NCBI RefSeq assembly: GCF_010093535.1
Contig: NW_022985163.1
Coordinates: forward strand, 248,603-312,602
DNA from: Lindgomyces ingoldianus
Taxonomy: Eukaryota; Ascomycota; Dothideomycetes; Pleosporales; Lindgomycetaceae
Direction: 5' to 3'
DNA length: 64,000 nucleotides
The number at the start of each line of letters is the position of its first letter. Within the stretch, counting starts at the first letter, position 1. A program made the position numbers and the translations under genes. The notes under the pieces were generated by a model, which did no database searches, was not told the origin of the DNA, and worked only from the letters and a program-made list of their open reading frames with translations. Positions 38,165 to 47,399 of this stretch are shown here, in pieces.

Positions 38165-38516
38165 TGTTATCGTATCCTGATTCGGTCTGGATACCCACTG
38201 GGGGATATTCGGCGTTTAGATTGGTCCCGTACATGAGTAAGGCAGTCCAGCGATGATACAAGGCTTCTGTACTTCACAACACGAGAGTAGGAGAGTGCAA
38301 GTGAGTCTAGACAACGAGCTCTTACAGAGGATACAGTGCGAAAACTGTAATTGTATAGCTACAAAGAGACAACCTACCGAGGAAACCTATACTCTTTATA
38401 TATCCTGTTGTCCCTTAGCTTAATCGCAGCCAAGGCAAGTGGGTACAATCTTGGCGTCCCCAAACTGCGTCCGCACCCCTCAGCTGCGTCCTAACCATGT
38501 CACGTGACTCGTAACA
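38165..38516 (-). repeat. Probable solo LTR
   Basis: 352 bp between TGTTATCG and CTCGTAACA, short imperfect inverted ends of LTR type. On the minus strand a TATA-like ATATATAAAG lies about 120 bp from the start. Flanks CAAGA and TAAGC agree at only three of five positions, so the target duplication is not convincing. No second copy in the window. Confidence 0.4.
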
Positions 38517-38853
38517 TAAGCTGCCCCGCGCATCGTTGATGCCAAATGAGTTGCGTGATCATGCAGCTTGTGAGAAGCTGATAAAGTGAAGTGTATTATT
38601 TTAGTCTAAGTGCTCTGCTACAGAGTGTTTATATGCATCTGTTGAAGTGAAGGCAGAAGGTGCCATAGTAGAGGCGATAAGGTGCCATGGTAAAGGCAGT
38701 AGGAGCTATTGTAGCATAGGGAAGGAAGGTTTCCGTATCAGGAATGTGACAATCGTCGTGTTCCTATCATGCCAGTCGTCACCTGCTCCGCATGCTCCTA
38801 CGACCTCTGCTTGGTTCCCACAGCTCTGTTACTTTTTACTTGTAACATAAGAA
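38517..38853. other. Intergenic, no feature recognised
   Basis: Balanced composition. A near-repeat GAAGGCAGAAGGTGCCATAG / GATAAGGTGCCATGG lies at about 38648-38688. No coding evidence. Confidence 0.4.
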
Positions 38854-39332
38854 CTAAAATTCTAGAATGGCCTTCTCATTGGCTTTTATGTTGACATGCA
38901 TCGCTGATTTATAGGTCTGACTAAGTGCTAGCTTCACGCCTTCTAAGATCTCCTTTATGAAACTCTCCACCTGATGTCCCTTAATGCCGCGCAGTGCCTT
39001 GTGATATGAAACGCGAATCTTCGCCCAGTCCTTAGCATCCTGATCTCTCTTACACTCTGCTTTGACTCATCGAAGATCCTCTTTAATTTCATGGCCTTGT
39101 CATGGCTGGATTGAATTATTGCAAGGGTAGCCTCTTTTCTCCTTGCTGGATATTTCTTGACCGTCTATAAGTCTATCCCGGGCACCCTGAAGGAGGCTTA
39201 GCACGAGGGGAAGGTTTTTCTTGACTTCACTAAATGCTTATGGAAGGCTGGAGACGGTCTTGATGGTCTTGTATGTTGCCACGATTCCCCGATGATAGCG
39301 ATGATAGATGCTTTGACGCTGAAGTGATCCAT
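38854..39332 (-). pseudogene. NLR-type N-terminal domain (SesA/NACHT-NTPase N-terminal family), broken
   Basis: The minus strand starts MDHFSVKASIIAIIG (ATG at 39332), then shifts frame to GIVATYKTIKTVSSLP, a stop, AFSEVKKNLPLV and LSLLQGARDRL. SLPxAFxEVxKxLPLVxxxLQxA is a hallmark of the helical domain found at the N terminus of many fungal NACHT/NB-ARC proteins, which act in non-self recognition and cell death. A third frame continues DKAMKLKRIFDES, and the original one returns with WAKIRVSYHKALRG.KGHQVESFIKEILEGVK before a TAG at 38854. So there are at least two frameshifts and a nonsense codon. No NTPase or repeat domain follows; it may be a stand-alone relic or the decayed front of a lost NLR gene. 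Confidence 0.65.
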
Positions 39333-40111
39333 CCTTCAATGCTCGCAGGGATGGAAAAGTCTCGGAAGCGTCAGGGAGCTCAGTCGAGAAGAGAACACGA
39401 AGAGTAGACAAAGCTGTGGGGTTAGGCTGCTGAAATATATATTTGCCAGATGAGATCTTCTAGGACCAGCAAGCCGATGAAAAACATTGCGGAATTGGAA
39501 CTGAACCAGCGAGCGAATCGGAAAGCCGTGACACGGATCGATATGACATTTCGTTCCAGTAGCACGGAAGTGTCGCTGTCTTACGCAGCCACGCTACGTC
39601 GCTGTAGGCTCAATACTTTGTGTGGAGTGGATTGTCTTATTTTCTTCGGCGACTTTATCTCCGCTAGCTCAGCCGGGGTGGTGAGAGAACCGCAGACGCA
39701 CAAACCACTATGCATAGTGCTACTCCGAATGTTATGATATCTCACCTCGACTTTCCTATTGCTAGGTGTCTTCTGACGGTGACGGAGGGTCTTGGGAAAG
39801 GGAGAGGGTAGAGAGAGTGGAAGGGAAGGGAGAGAGTCACGTGATACTTCTCTGACGTATAACGGGGCACAGAGGGTGTACAGTCCTCCGTACAATCTAG
39901 TGAGAAGTCTGGTGAGGGGGAAGTGGTAAAGAGTGGAAGAAGGTAGAGGTATAGTAAGATAACTAGGTAGCTTTAGTTCTCTCACAAATAGGAAGGGATC
40001 TTCTGCACGCTTTGTGTTAAGAAAGATATTAGAAATATTGCTATACCTAACGCTGTGCCTTAAAGATAAGAATAACCACAACCTTCTAAACAATGGAGGA
40101 AGGGCGAGACT
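39333..40111. other. Balanced-composition region without recognised gene
   Basis: Open frames of up to 170 codons occur on the minus strand (40093-39581) and 95 codons on + (39450-39737), but neither shows a domain, intron signals or biased codon use. They are probably chance. Confidence 0.4.
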
Positions 40112-40195
40112 ATATACTCGCCAAGCCTAGCGGTCACACTATACATGTTTGGATCATCACGTGACCACCGGCCGTGCCCCCACCGGCATCGGTCC
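40112..40195. repeat. Short repeat, inverted relative to 26855-26945
   Basis: Shares GCCAAG, CACTATAC-TGTTT, GGATCATCACGTGA and GGCCGTGCCC blocks in the same order with the reverse complement of 26855-26945. The two copies enclose the main gene islands. Confidence 0.6.
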
Positions 40196-40204
40196 ATCCT
40201 TCTT

Positions 40205-40898
40205 CTATAATTACCTTATTAAGCTAGGCACTACTAGTAAAAAATAACTTATAATTAACATTATGTTACTTTACAAATTATATTAAAAAAAAGATTATAG
40301 AGATTAGATAGATTAATAGTAAAAATAACTTTATAAATGCATGTATAAAGAAAACACTAAATTAGGCTTTTTAACTATTAGTCTTAACTAACTACCTCTC
40401 TGTCTAAATAGAAGCATCTATAGACTAGCTAGATCTTATGCGCACAGATGCCTTAGACTAACTAGACTAACAACACCTTTATATAAGGCCTATTTTTTTT
40501 TTCTATTGCAAACACCTCTACGTAAAGATCTTACACTATTTTGTTACAGAATTCTGCACAAACAGGAGGGAGGTAACTAGTACAGAAGGCAACCTTTTAG
40601 ATAAAAATAGAAAGTTGCTAGTGTCTATATGTAGCAATAGTGTTACAGTCTAGATAGTTATTGCGCATAAGAAGAACTATGTAACTATGTCACATAATGC
40701 TTGTGCGCGAACCTCTGTGCGCGAACATCTAGATATTCCCCTTTTCCTCTGTACAGAGGAAAAGACAGAGCAATAGAACCAGAACCATGTTGCCCCCACC
40801 CTACCTACTTTGTACGCTGTGCACACCGTACACTACTCTTACTCTTACTACTTAAGTGCTCATACCATAAGCATCTAGCTAGAAGAGCCCATTCAACA
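40205..40898 (-). repeat. Repeat family R, copy A (LTR-retroelement-like)
   Basis: It ends in TTCAACA, so on the minus strand it begins TGTTGAATGGGC, an LTR-like start. Copies B (42220-45652) and C (54756-56410) share it. Copy A lacks an internal stretch present in C. Its right half is only lightly mutated. A GGTTTTCC-like palindrome CCTCTGTACAGAGG lies at about 40745. Confidence 0.65.
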
Positions 40899-41389
40899 AA
40901 ACTAGGTCTTCCACCAATTGGCTGAGTCTAGGACAGCCCACGACAGCACAGCTACACACGTCTCAAGAGATGGTCCGGCTAATACGGTCCAATATATAGT
41001 ACAAACATCTTTGGTATTAATCACATTCAGTTCGCATCAGACAAAATCGCAAACAATGTACTCTCAAGGCGGCAGCCAGGGATCCAGATCGCCCAAGCAC
41101 ATATCAGTTAGAGGACAGTAACGAGACGCTGGAATATCTCCATCTCCTTAGACAAAATGGTTAGTGGCCCTTAGCTCAATTTTCAACTCAGCAATTTCCA
41201 CTAAAGACACGCTCTGATAAAACGTCCCATAGATCTATAGCGTCGTCAGCTAAGAATCGTGGCTCAACTCCTGTCCCAGTCAGCTAGAGGAATCTGTTGA
41301 GCGTGTATTTTATCTGCCTATATATATTCTTCTCCTGTGCTTAGTAGAATGTTAACGTTTTGCCACTTGCAACAGAATCATCAAAACCT
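40899..41389. other. Intergenic between repeat R and the P450 remnant
   Basis: Balanced composition. An ATG in good context (CAAACAATGTAC, about 41056) starts a 21-codon frame; it might be a first exon but no continuation is convincing. Confidence 0.35.
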
Positions 41390-42180
41390 ACCTTATCTAG
41401 AACGCTCTAAATTCCTTTCAGAGTTGCTTGACCGCCGCACCAACTACAAGAGTATTATGGGAAACTGCACAGGCCGCGATATTTCATGACTAGACTTCGG
41501 CGTTTCGGGTCACTATGCGGATATCAGGCAGTACTCTCGTGGACTTCTTAACACTATTTCGCCTGCAGCTTATATTGCCAAAATTATCCCACCCCTAAAG
41601 CCGCTACCTGCTTTCCTACCCCCCTGGAAGTGGATTGTAGCCCGCGGGGATGCGAAAGAGCGCTTTTTTTTTTTTTCATGCGCATGCCCACCAAAGTTAC
41701 TGCAAGGATGGAGGCAGGAATAACACAACCGTCATACATGCAACATTTGTTAGAGAGCAAAGTTAGTACAGAACTGTCTGACATGGAATGTGCATACATA
41801 GTGGGTATGATAGGACTCGCAGGTGTGCCCACCATGTCCTCCGCTGTGCTGACCTATCTTCTCACTCTATCTCCACAGTGGCAGACACGGTTGCAAGCGG
41901 AGGTTGATATGGCTTGTGATGATAGAACGCCAGAGCTTTCTGACTCATTCCAGGTGCCAATATTGAGGGCTATCATCATGGAACTTCTTAGGTGGAGACC
42001 CATCACACTTAGCAGTAAGATTAATATCCCGATCATAATCACCGATACATGCATTTACGTTGACTAGACATCCCGCACGAATCCACAGAAGACAGTATCT
42101 ACGACGGCCATTTATTCCAAAAGGCACGTATATCCACCCAAATCAACGGGCAATCACACGTGACGCGACCATGTAACCCT
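41390..42180 (+). pseudogene. Cytochrome P450 remnant, frameshifted and truncated
   Basis: 41390-41640 reads YLERSKFLSELLDRRTNYKS, a stop, LDFGVSGHYADIRQYSRGLL and PLPAFLPPWKWIVARGDAKER, the F-G region of a fungal P450. After a 13-T run the frame shifts. 41700-41960 then reads YMQHLLESK, CAYIVGMIGLAGVPTMSSAVL (I helix; AGVPTMS where AGxDTT is usual), LTLSPQWQTRLQAEVD and ILRAIIMELLRWRP. ELLR is the ExxR of the K helix. Another shift leads to FIPKGTYIHPNQRAITRD at about 42110-42165, then a stop. The haem-binding Cys loop is absent, as is the N-terminal anchor. The composition is normal, so this is indel decay, not RIP. Confidence 0.85.
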
Positions 42181-42413
42181 GGCCGTTTGCTCAATCCCCT
42201 CTACCTGTCGTACAAAGGGCCTCTGGTTAGGGCTAAAAAAGAGAAGGTAAAAAGAGAGAGAGAAAACCTTATTATATACACCTTCTTACGCACCTCTCTA
42301 TATAAAGATCCTACACTATCCTGTTATAGAATCCTGCGTAAAATAGCTTATACACTACTAAACATTTACAGGATAAGTGTATAAGGCTAGATAATAATAG
42401 CTTAAACACCTTA

Positions 42414-43512
42414 ACGTACTTCACGGGCGAGTTGCTCACACACCTGAGTTGCTTACTTTTGCTAAGACCCTACTAAACTACTCTTCCTACACTAATGCAT
42501 TCCTAACAACACTACTTAGACACGCTAAAAGAATGTTAGATATAGCTTACACTCTAAGCTTTTAAATAAGACATAAAACTGTTAAAGAAACATGCTGCAG
42601 CTATATATAAAGTCCTTTAAAAGATAATAAATAACTATAGCACTAGATAACCTTTACAAGCTAATTCTACAGCTAACTTATAAAGGCTAAGTAATAAGAA
42701 GAAGTAGATAATTATTAAAACTATACTTAAGCTATATGCGCAAGGATTTTCCTCTTAGATAGCATTTATAGCTAATATAGCTAATTCTTTACGCGCTAAG
42801 CGTAATCTAGGCTATGTTAGCATAAACTAGCCTAGTACATTTAGAAAGCATTATCTAGACCTTAAAGTAAAATTTAAACCAAAAACAAAGATAAGAAAGA
42901 CCTAGACAAGAATAAAACCGAAATTGAGAAAAGGATAAACCTTATAAAGAAAAATAAAACAAAGAACAGCAATAAAAACAACAACACGAAAAACGCCAGA
43001 AAGAAACCCAGGACTATAAGAGAAAGATCTATTAAAGATACACTACCCGAAAACGTTACTTTAAGCTCTAAATAACGCTTTATAAACATACTAGGCTAGT
43101 TTATGCTAACATAGCCTAGATTACGCTTAGCGCGTAAAGAATTAGCTATATTAGCTATAAATGCTATCTAAGAGGAAAATCCTTGCATATATAGCTTAAG
43201 TATAGTCTTAATAATTACCTGCTTCTTTTTATTGCCTAGCCTTTATAAGTTAGCTGTAGAATTAGCTTATAAAATTTATCTAGCGCTATAGTTATTTATT
43301 GTTTTTTAAGAGACTTTGTACATAGCTGCAATATGTTTCTTTAAGAGTTTTATGTCTTATTTAAAAGCTTAGAGCGCAAGCTGTATCTAATGTTCTTTTA
43401 GCGCGTCTAAGTAGTGTTATTAGGAACGCATTAGTGTAAAAAGGGTAGTTTAGTAGGGTCTTAGCAAAAGTAAGCAACTTAGGTGTGTGAGCAACTTGCC
43501 TGTAAAGTACGT
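42414..43512. mobile_element. Palindromic pogo derivative (foldback element)
   Basis: 1,099 bp between TA duplications. The left 465 bp and the right 448 bp are the same pogo 5' end in opposite orientations. They enclose about 185 bp (42879-43063) of A-rich sequence unrelated to pogo and rich in YCR triplets such as CCA, CCG and CGA, which the arms mostly lack. No transposase could be made; it would depend on a full pogo copy. The poly-hydrophobic open frame on the minus strand at 43089-42874 is only the complement of the A-rich spacer. Confidence 0.85.
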
Positions 43513-43574
43513 TATATTATTTATAAACCTATTTATAAAGTATAACTAGCTTATTCTAATATATAGCATTACCA

Positions 43575-43886
43575 TGTAACGGCACAGGCAAGACAATGGG
43601 TCCGAATGCGGTGGGAATCCACTCAGAGGCATATGGGAGTGCGTGGGGACTCGGAACCTGGGAATGCCATTAACACCTATAGGCCTTGTACAAAAGGATA
43701 TTAGAAAACTACTAAGCTAGCTACAGGGGCAAGGTGCAACTAAATACATAGGGGAAATAGGGGTAACAGTAGGGGGCAGGGCAGAGTTAGGGCCAGGTCA
43801 AGTTAGGGTTAAGCCAGGGTTAGAGCTAATACAGGGACCCTTTAGATAGGTTCTAGGCAACCTAAGATGGAACAAGAATTGTTACA
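43575..43886 (-). repeat. 3' LTR of the mini-LTR element
   Basis: 312 bp, TGTAACGGCACAGG to ATTGTTACA. Its first half is nearly unmutated while its second half is RIP-like (AGTTAGGGCC, AGATAGG). Confidence 0.88.
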
Positions 43887-44411
43887 CTACCCCCCCCTCT
43901 GTAGACTAATAGTCCCTATTAGTAGTAATTATAGTACAAAGTATTGCTGTTATGTCCTCTGCCTTCTTAAACTAAAACTAGTCTAATTTAGCTAGGTGTC
44001 CTTGCTAAGTATTTCTTTGCACTGCTAGCAGTGTCCTCTAAACTAAACGCTATGCGTGCGCGCCTGCTCTAATATTAATCTGTATAGATGTCTAGCCTGT
44101 TAATAATTAAGACTTTTGTTTATTGCTATCTGTGTAGTTATTAATCTTAGGCGTGCGTTTAGTATAGTAGCATTTAGATGTTGTTAGGGGTGCCTTAAAG
44201 GTCTCTTACTATTAGAGTAGTAGAGGTGATTTAAGGCATTATTAGAGGTGATTTAATAGTTAGGGGTTAGTAGTTGCTTAGCAGTGTTTTAGTAGATTAG
44301 CTGCTTAAGCTGTGCTTGTAAATAAGCATAGATATACTACTAGAGGTTAACTCTAAATTAAGTAGGTCTAGCTTTAGGTTCTGTAGACGCAGGTTTAGCT
44401 GTTAACAGAGT

Positions 44412-44612
44412 AGTAGTTAGTAGTTAAGAGTTAGTAGTTAAGAGTTAGTAGTTAAGAGTTAGTAGTTAAGAGTTAGTAGTTAAGAGTTAGTAGTTAAGAG
44501 TTAGTAGTTNNNNNNNNNNTTAGTAGTTAAGAGTTAGTAGTTAAGAGTTAGTAGTTAAGAGTTAGTAGTTAAGAGTTAGTAGTTAAGAGTTAGTAGTTAA
44601 GAGTTAGTAGTT
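44412..44612. repeat. 14-bp tandem repeat array
   Basis: Unit GTTAGTAGTTAAGA, about 13 visible units, split by the N run at 44510-44519, so true copy number is unknown. Confidence 0.9.
44510..44519. other. Assembly gap (10 N) in the tandem array
   Basis: Ten N inside the 14-bp repeats; a repeat-collapse gap whose length is a placeholder. Confidence 0.95.
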
Positions 44613-44930
44613 AAAAGTTAGGCATTAGTAGTTGTCTCTAATTTTAATAAGTTATTAGTAGTCTCTAAGTTTCTACCTTAGCGCATTTTTTATAACTTTT
44701 CTAAAAGCAATCCTAATTATAGAGGATAGAAAGTTCTAAACCTAAAGGCTTTAGTTACCTAGAAGTTAATAAGATCTAGTCTATAGACTAAATAGTTTAA
44801 TATAACAGTGTGTAAGTATTATAACTAAAACTAAATTAGACATGTCTTAAAGCTTAGACATAGTTAAATAAATAATTAGTGTAATATTATAATAAAGCTG
44901 TTACTAGCAAAAGTAAGTTTTTTAATATAA

Positions 44931-45242
44931 TGTAACAGCACAGGCAAGACAATAGGTCTAAATGCAGTAGGAATCTACTTAGAGGCATATAGAAGTGCGT
45001 GGGGACTTAGAACCTAGGAATGCTATTAACACCTATAGGCCTTGTATAAAAGGATATTAGAAAACTACTAAGCTAGCTACAGGGGCAAGGTGCAACTAAA
45101 TACATAGGGGAAATAGGGGTAACAGCAGGGGGCAGGGCAGAGTTGGGGCCAGGTCGAGTCAGGGTTGAGCCAGGGTCGGGGCCGATACGGGGACCCTTCG
45201 GATAGGTTCTGGGCGACCTGAGATGGAACAAGAATCGTTACA
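44931..45242 (-). repeat. 5' LTR of the mini-LTR element
   Basis: 312 bp. The mutation pattern is the mirror of its partner: the first half is RIP-like (AATAGGTCTAAATGCAGTAGG) in short and the second half keeps GGTCGAG and CGATACGGGG. Confidence 0.88.
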
Positions 45243-45652
45243 TACCAGGGCAAGTTCTAATAAATAAGGTAAAGTATAGGCAGAACATATTTAAATAGAC
45301 CTGCATAAATAGAAGAGAGGTAACTAGTACAGAAGGCAACTTTTTAGGCAAAAATAGAAAAGTTACTAGTGTCTATACATAGCAACAGTGTTACAGTCTA
45401 GATAGTTATTGCGTAAGAGAAGGATTATGTAGCTATGTTACATAATGCTTGTGTGTAAACCTCTATGTGTAAACATCTAGATATTCCCCTTTTTCTCTGT
45501 ACAGAGGAAAGGAAGAGCAATAGAACTAGAAACATGTTGCCTCTACCCTACCTACTTTATACGCTGTGCACACTGTACACTACTCTTACTCTTACTACTT
45601 AAGTGCTTATACTATAAGCAGCTAGCTAAAAGAGTCTATTCAACAGTAACTT

Positions 45653-46130
45653 TATTTACACATAACTAAAACTTTACTTTTATTACTTTATATAATTACA
45701 TTTTATATGTTGTTAAAGTACGCATTTATCTAGTCTATATTAGTAAGAGGTAATAAAAAGAGTGTTAGTGTATCTAGCATGTAATATGTAACACTACTAA
45801 CTAGATTAATAATTTATATAGTACTAATTAATTTAATTAGTTTTTATTTTTTAAAGCTAATACTTTTCTGATTTAGTGCCTAGTCTACTTTTATATAAGA
45901 GAATTTTTATAGGTATGCTTTAAGTTATAACATTTTAATAGTAGAAATTCTTATAGCGCTAGTATTCTATAGTTTACCTTAGTATACTATATAATATTAA
46001 TTCTTAAGAATAAACTGTTCTGTGTATTCTTTAGGTTTTAGGCTGTGTATGTCCTCTACTGTTGCACAGTAAAGAAATGTAGTAGTAGTAAAGTAGTTAA
46101 TAATCTTTTTACTTTTTTTATTTAAGTTAT
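45653..46130. other. AT-rich degraded sequence, unidentified
   Basis: Between repeat R copy B and Copia-2. No terminal repeats or family-specific coding seen. Confidence 0.45.
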
Positions 46131-46348
46131 TGTGGAGGATAAAATAGCCTGGCAGTAGCTGTTCAGAAGATCGGATGAAGTGACTCTGCTATCTAAGAGA
46201 GCCGAAGGCTCTCCTTATATACACTGAGCTTTAGAACATAATATCTCCAGATCCTGAGCTGCGTCCCAGGCTCTGAGCCCCCAGTCCCAGGCTCCGAGCC
46301 CCAGTCCCAGGCTCTGAGCCCCAGCCAAGGCTCTTAGTATACGCGACA
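46131..46348 (-). repeat. 3' LTR of Copia-2
   Basis: 218 bp, TGTGGAGGATAAA to ACGCGACA on the + strand. Almost unmutated. Contains three GC-rich units of about 21 bp (CCCAGGCTCTGAGCC core). Confidence 0.92.
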
Positions 46349-46669
46349 CACCCCCCAGGTGAGCTGCGCAGCAGCTCACCTGCGTTAAGCGTTAACTTAG
46401 CTTGTTAGAGCAGCGCTGCGCGTTTACCCTGTGTTTATGCTTGTTACCCTAGGCAGCGCAATAATTGTTTCCCTAGGCAGCACAGGTCACGTGCGTGCTG
46501 TAATTACTGCAATAGAGGTAAATAAATTCTGCTGCTTTTTAAGCTTCTTTTCTGTAAGTCCTAACAACATGCTGCGTGTAAGTTAATGCTTTTAAAAGCT
46601 CTAAGAATAACTCTAAACCTGTTTATAATCTCTACTAATATGTGTATAAAGCTTAATAAAGCTAAACAA

Positions 46670-46860
46670 GCCGCTCGCGCGCGTGCCCTGCGGGGCCGCG
46701 CTGCCCGCAAGCCCGCTGCCCCCCGCCGCCCTGCGCCTACCACCGCCCGCCGCCCTGCGCCCACCACCCCCTGTCGGCCCGCGCCCCCCGGTCCGGTCTC
46801 GACTCCTCGCTGGCCTCCCCCTGGTGTGCTCCGCGCGCAGTCCTGTCTAGGCTGCATAAA
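46670..46860. other. GC-rich patch in the Copia-2 3' region
   Basis: About 190 bp of CCGCC/GCCCGC-rich sequence inside an AT-rich element; the same patch occurs in Copia-1 at about 4255-4380. Open frames across it on both strands (46586-46927, 46857-46561) are low-complexity and differ between copies, so I do not call a gene. Confidence 0.7.
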
Positions 46861-47190
46861 GAGTGCGCTCGCAGGGCGCTCTAGTAAGAAGTGCTATAAT
46901 TCTGCCACTAGCAGTTTACGCTGCTAGCGCTGTTCCTCTAGGCACAGCTGCCTGCCCTTATAAGCCTTATAGTAGTGTATAGGGTAATCTAGCTTTTTAA
47001 CTTATTTATAGTCCCCCTGTTGCTGTTGTCTATGCGCGGCGCCTTGTTGCAGCGCTTGTTGCAGAGGACAAGCAGGTAAGCTTCTCTGCAGAGATTGTGT
47101 GTTATACCCTAGATTAGACTAACAGGCTATAGGCTGTGTCCTAGCTTTAGCTAGTAGTTTAAGCTCTGCTTAAAGAAGATATTGTAAAGA

Positions 47191-47345
47191 AGGTGGTAGA
47201 GAAGAAGGAGGAAAAGGAAGAGGAGGAGGAAGAGGAGGAGAAAGAGGAGGAGGAAGAGGAGGAGGAAGAGGAGGAGGAAGAGGAGGAGGAAGAGGAGGAG
47301 GAAGAGGAGGAGGAAGAGGAGGTGGAGGAGGTGGAGGAGGAGGAG
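47191..47345. repeat. (GAGGAGGAA)n microsatellite
   Basis: Nearly pure purine array that would encode poly-Glu on the + strand; that frame is antisense to the element. The matching tract in Copia-1 (3838-3921) is nearly pure T on its sense strand. Confidence 0.9.
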
Positions 47346-47399
47346 CAGGGTGTTGTCTCCCCTAGGCTCCTAGCGCGTTGCTAGCGCGCTAAGGAGCTT

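Larger units (their letters stand above)
43575..45242 (-). mobile_element. Mini-LTR element: non-autonomous LTR retroelement, 1.67 kb
   Basis: Two 312-bp LTRs enclose about 1.04 kb without recognisable gag or pol. Target duplication TACCA is at 43570-43574 and 45243-45247. A run of eight C at 43891-43897 region next to the left LTR is, on the minus strand, a polypurine tract directly before the 3' LTR, so the element reads right to left. A 14-bp tandem array and an assembly gap lie inside. It is inserted in repeat R copy B. Confidence 0.9.
42220..45652 (-). repeat. Repeat family R, copy B, interrupted twice
   Basis: Copy B is in three pieces: 42220-42412, 43515-43574 and 45248-45652. Joined in order they match the reverse complement of copy C (55400 down to 54756). 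Interruptions are the palindromic pogo derivative and the mini-LTR element, each with its target duplication. It ends TATTCAACA like copy A. Confidence 0.7.

Noticed and set aside
39581..40093. 170-codon minus-strand frame
   Set aside because: No domain, no intron signals, low-complexity Leu/Pro/Ser content.
42874..43089. Hydrophobic 71-codon frame resembling a membrane protein
   Set aside because: Complement of an A-rich spacer in a foldback element; Phe/Leu content reflects composition.
44412..44612. Telomere-like repeats (TTAG-rich)
   Set aside because: The unit is 14 bp, lacks TTAGGG, and lies inside an LTR element.
46561..46927. Overlapping 98- and 113-codon frames in GC-rich DNA
   Set aside because: Low-complexity GC patch shared with Copia-1, no conserved protein, open on both strands by composition.
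47193..47384. Open frame encoding a poly-Glu protein
   Set aside because: It is the antisense reading of a microsatellite in the copia 3' region.
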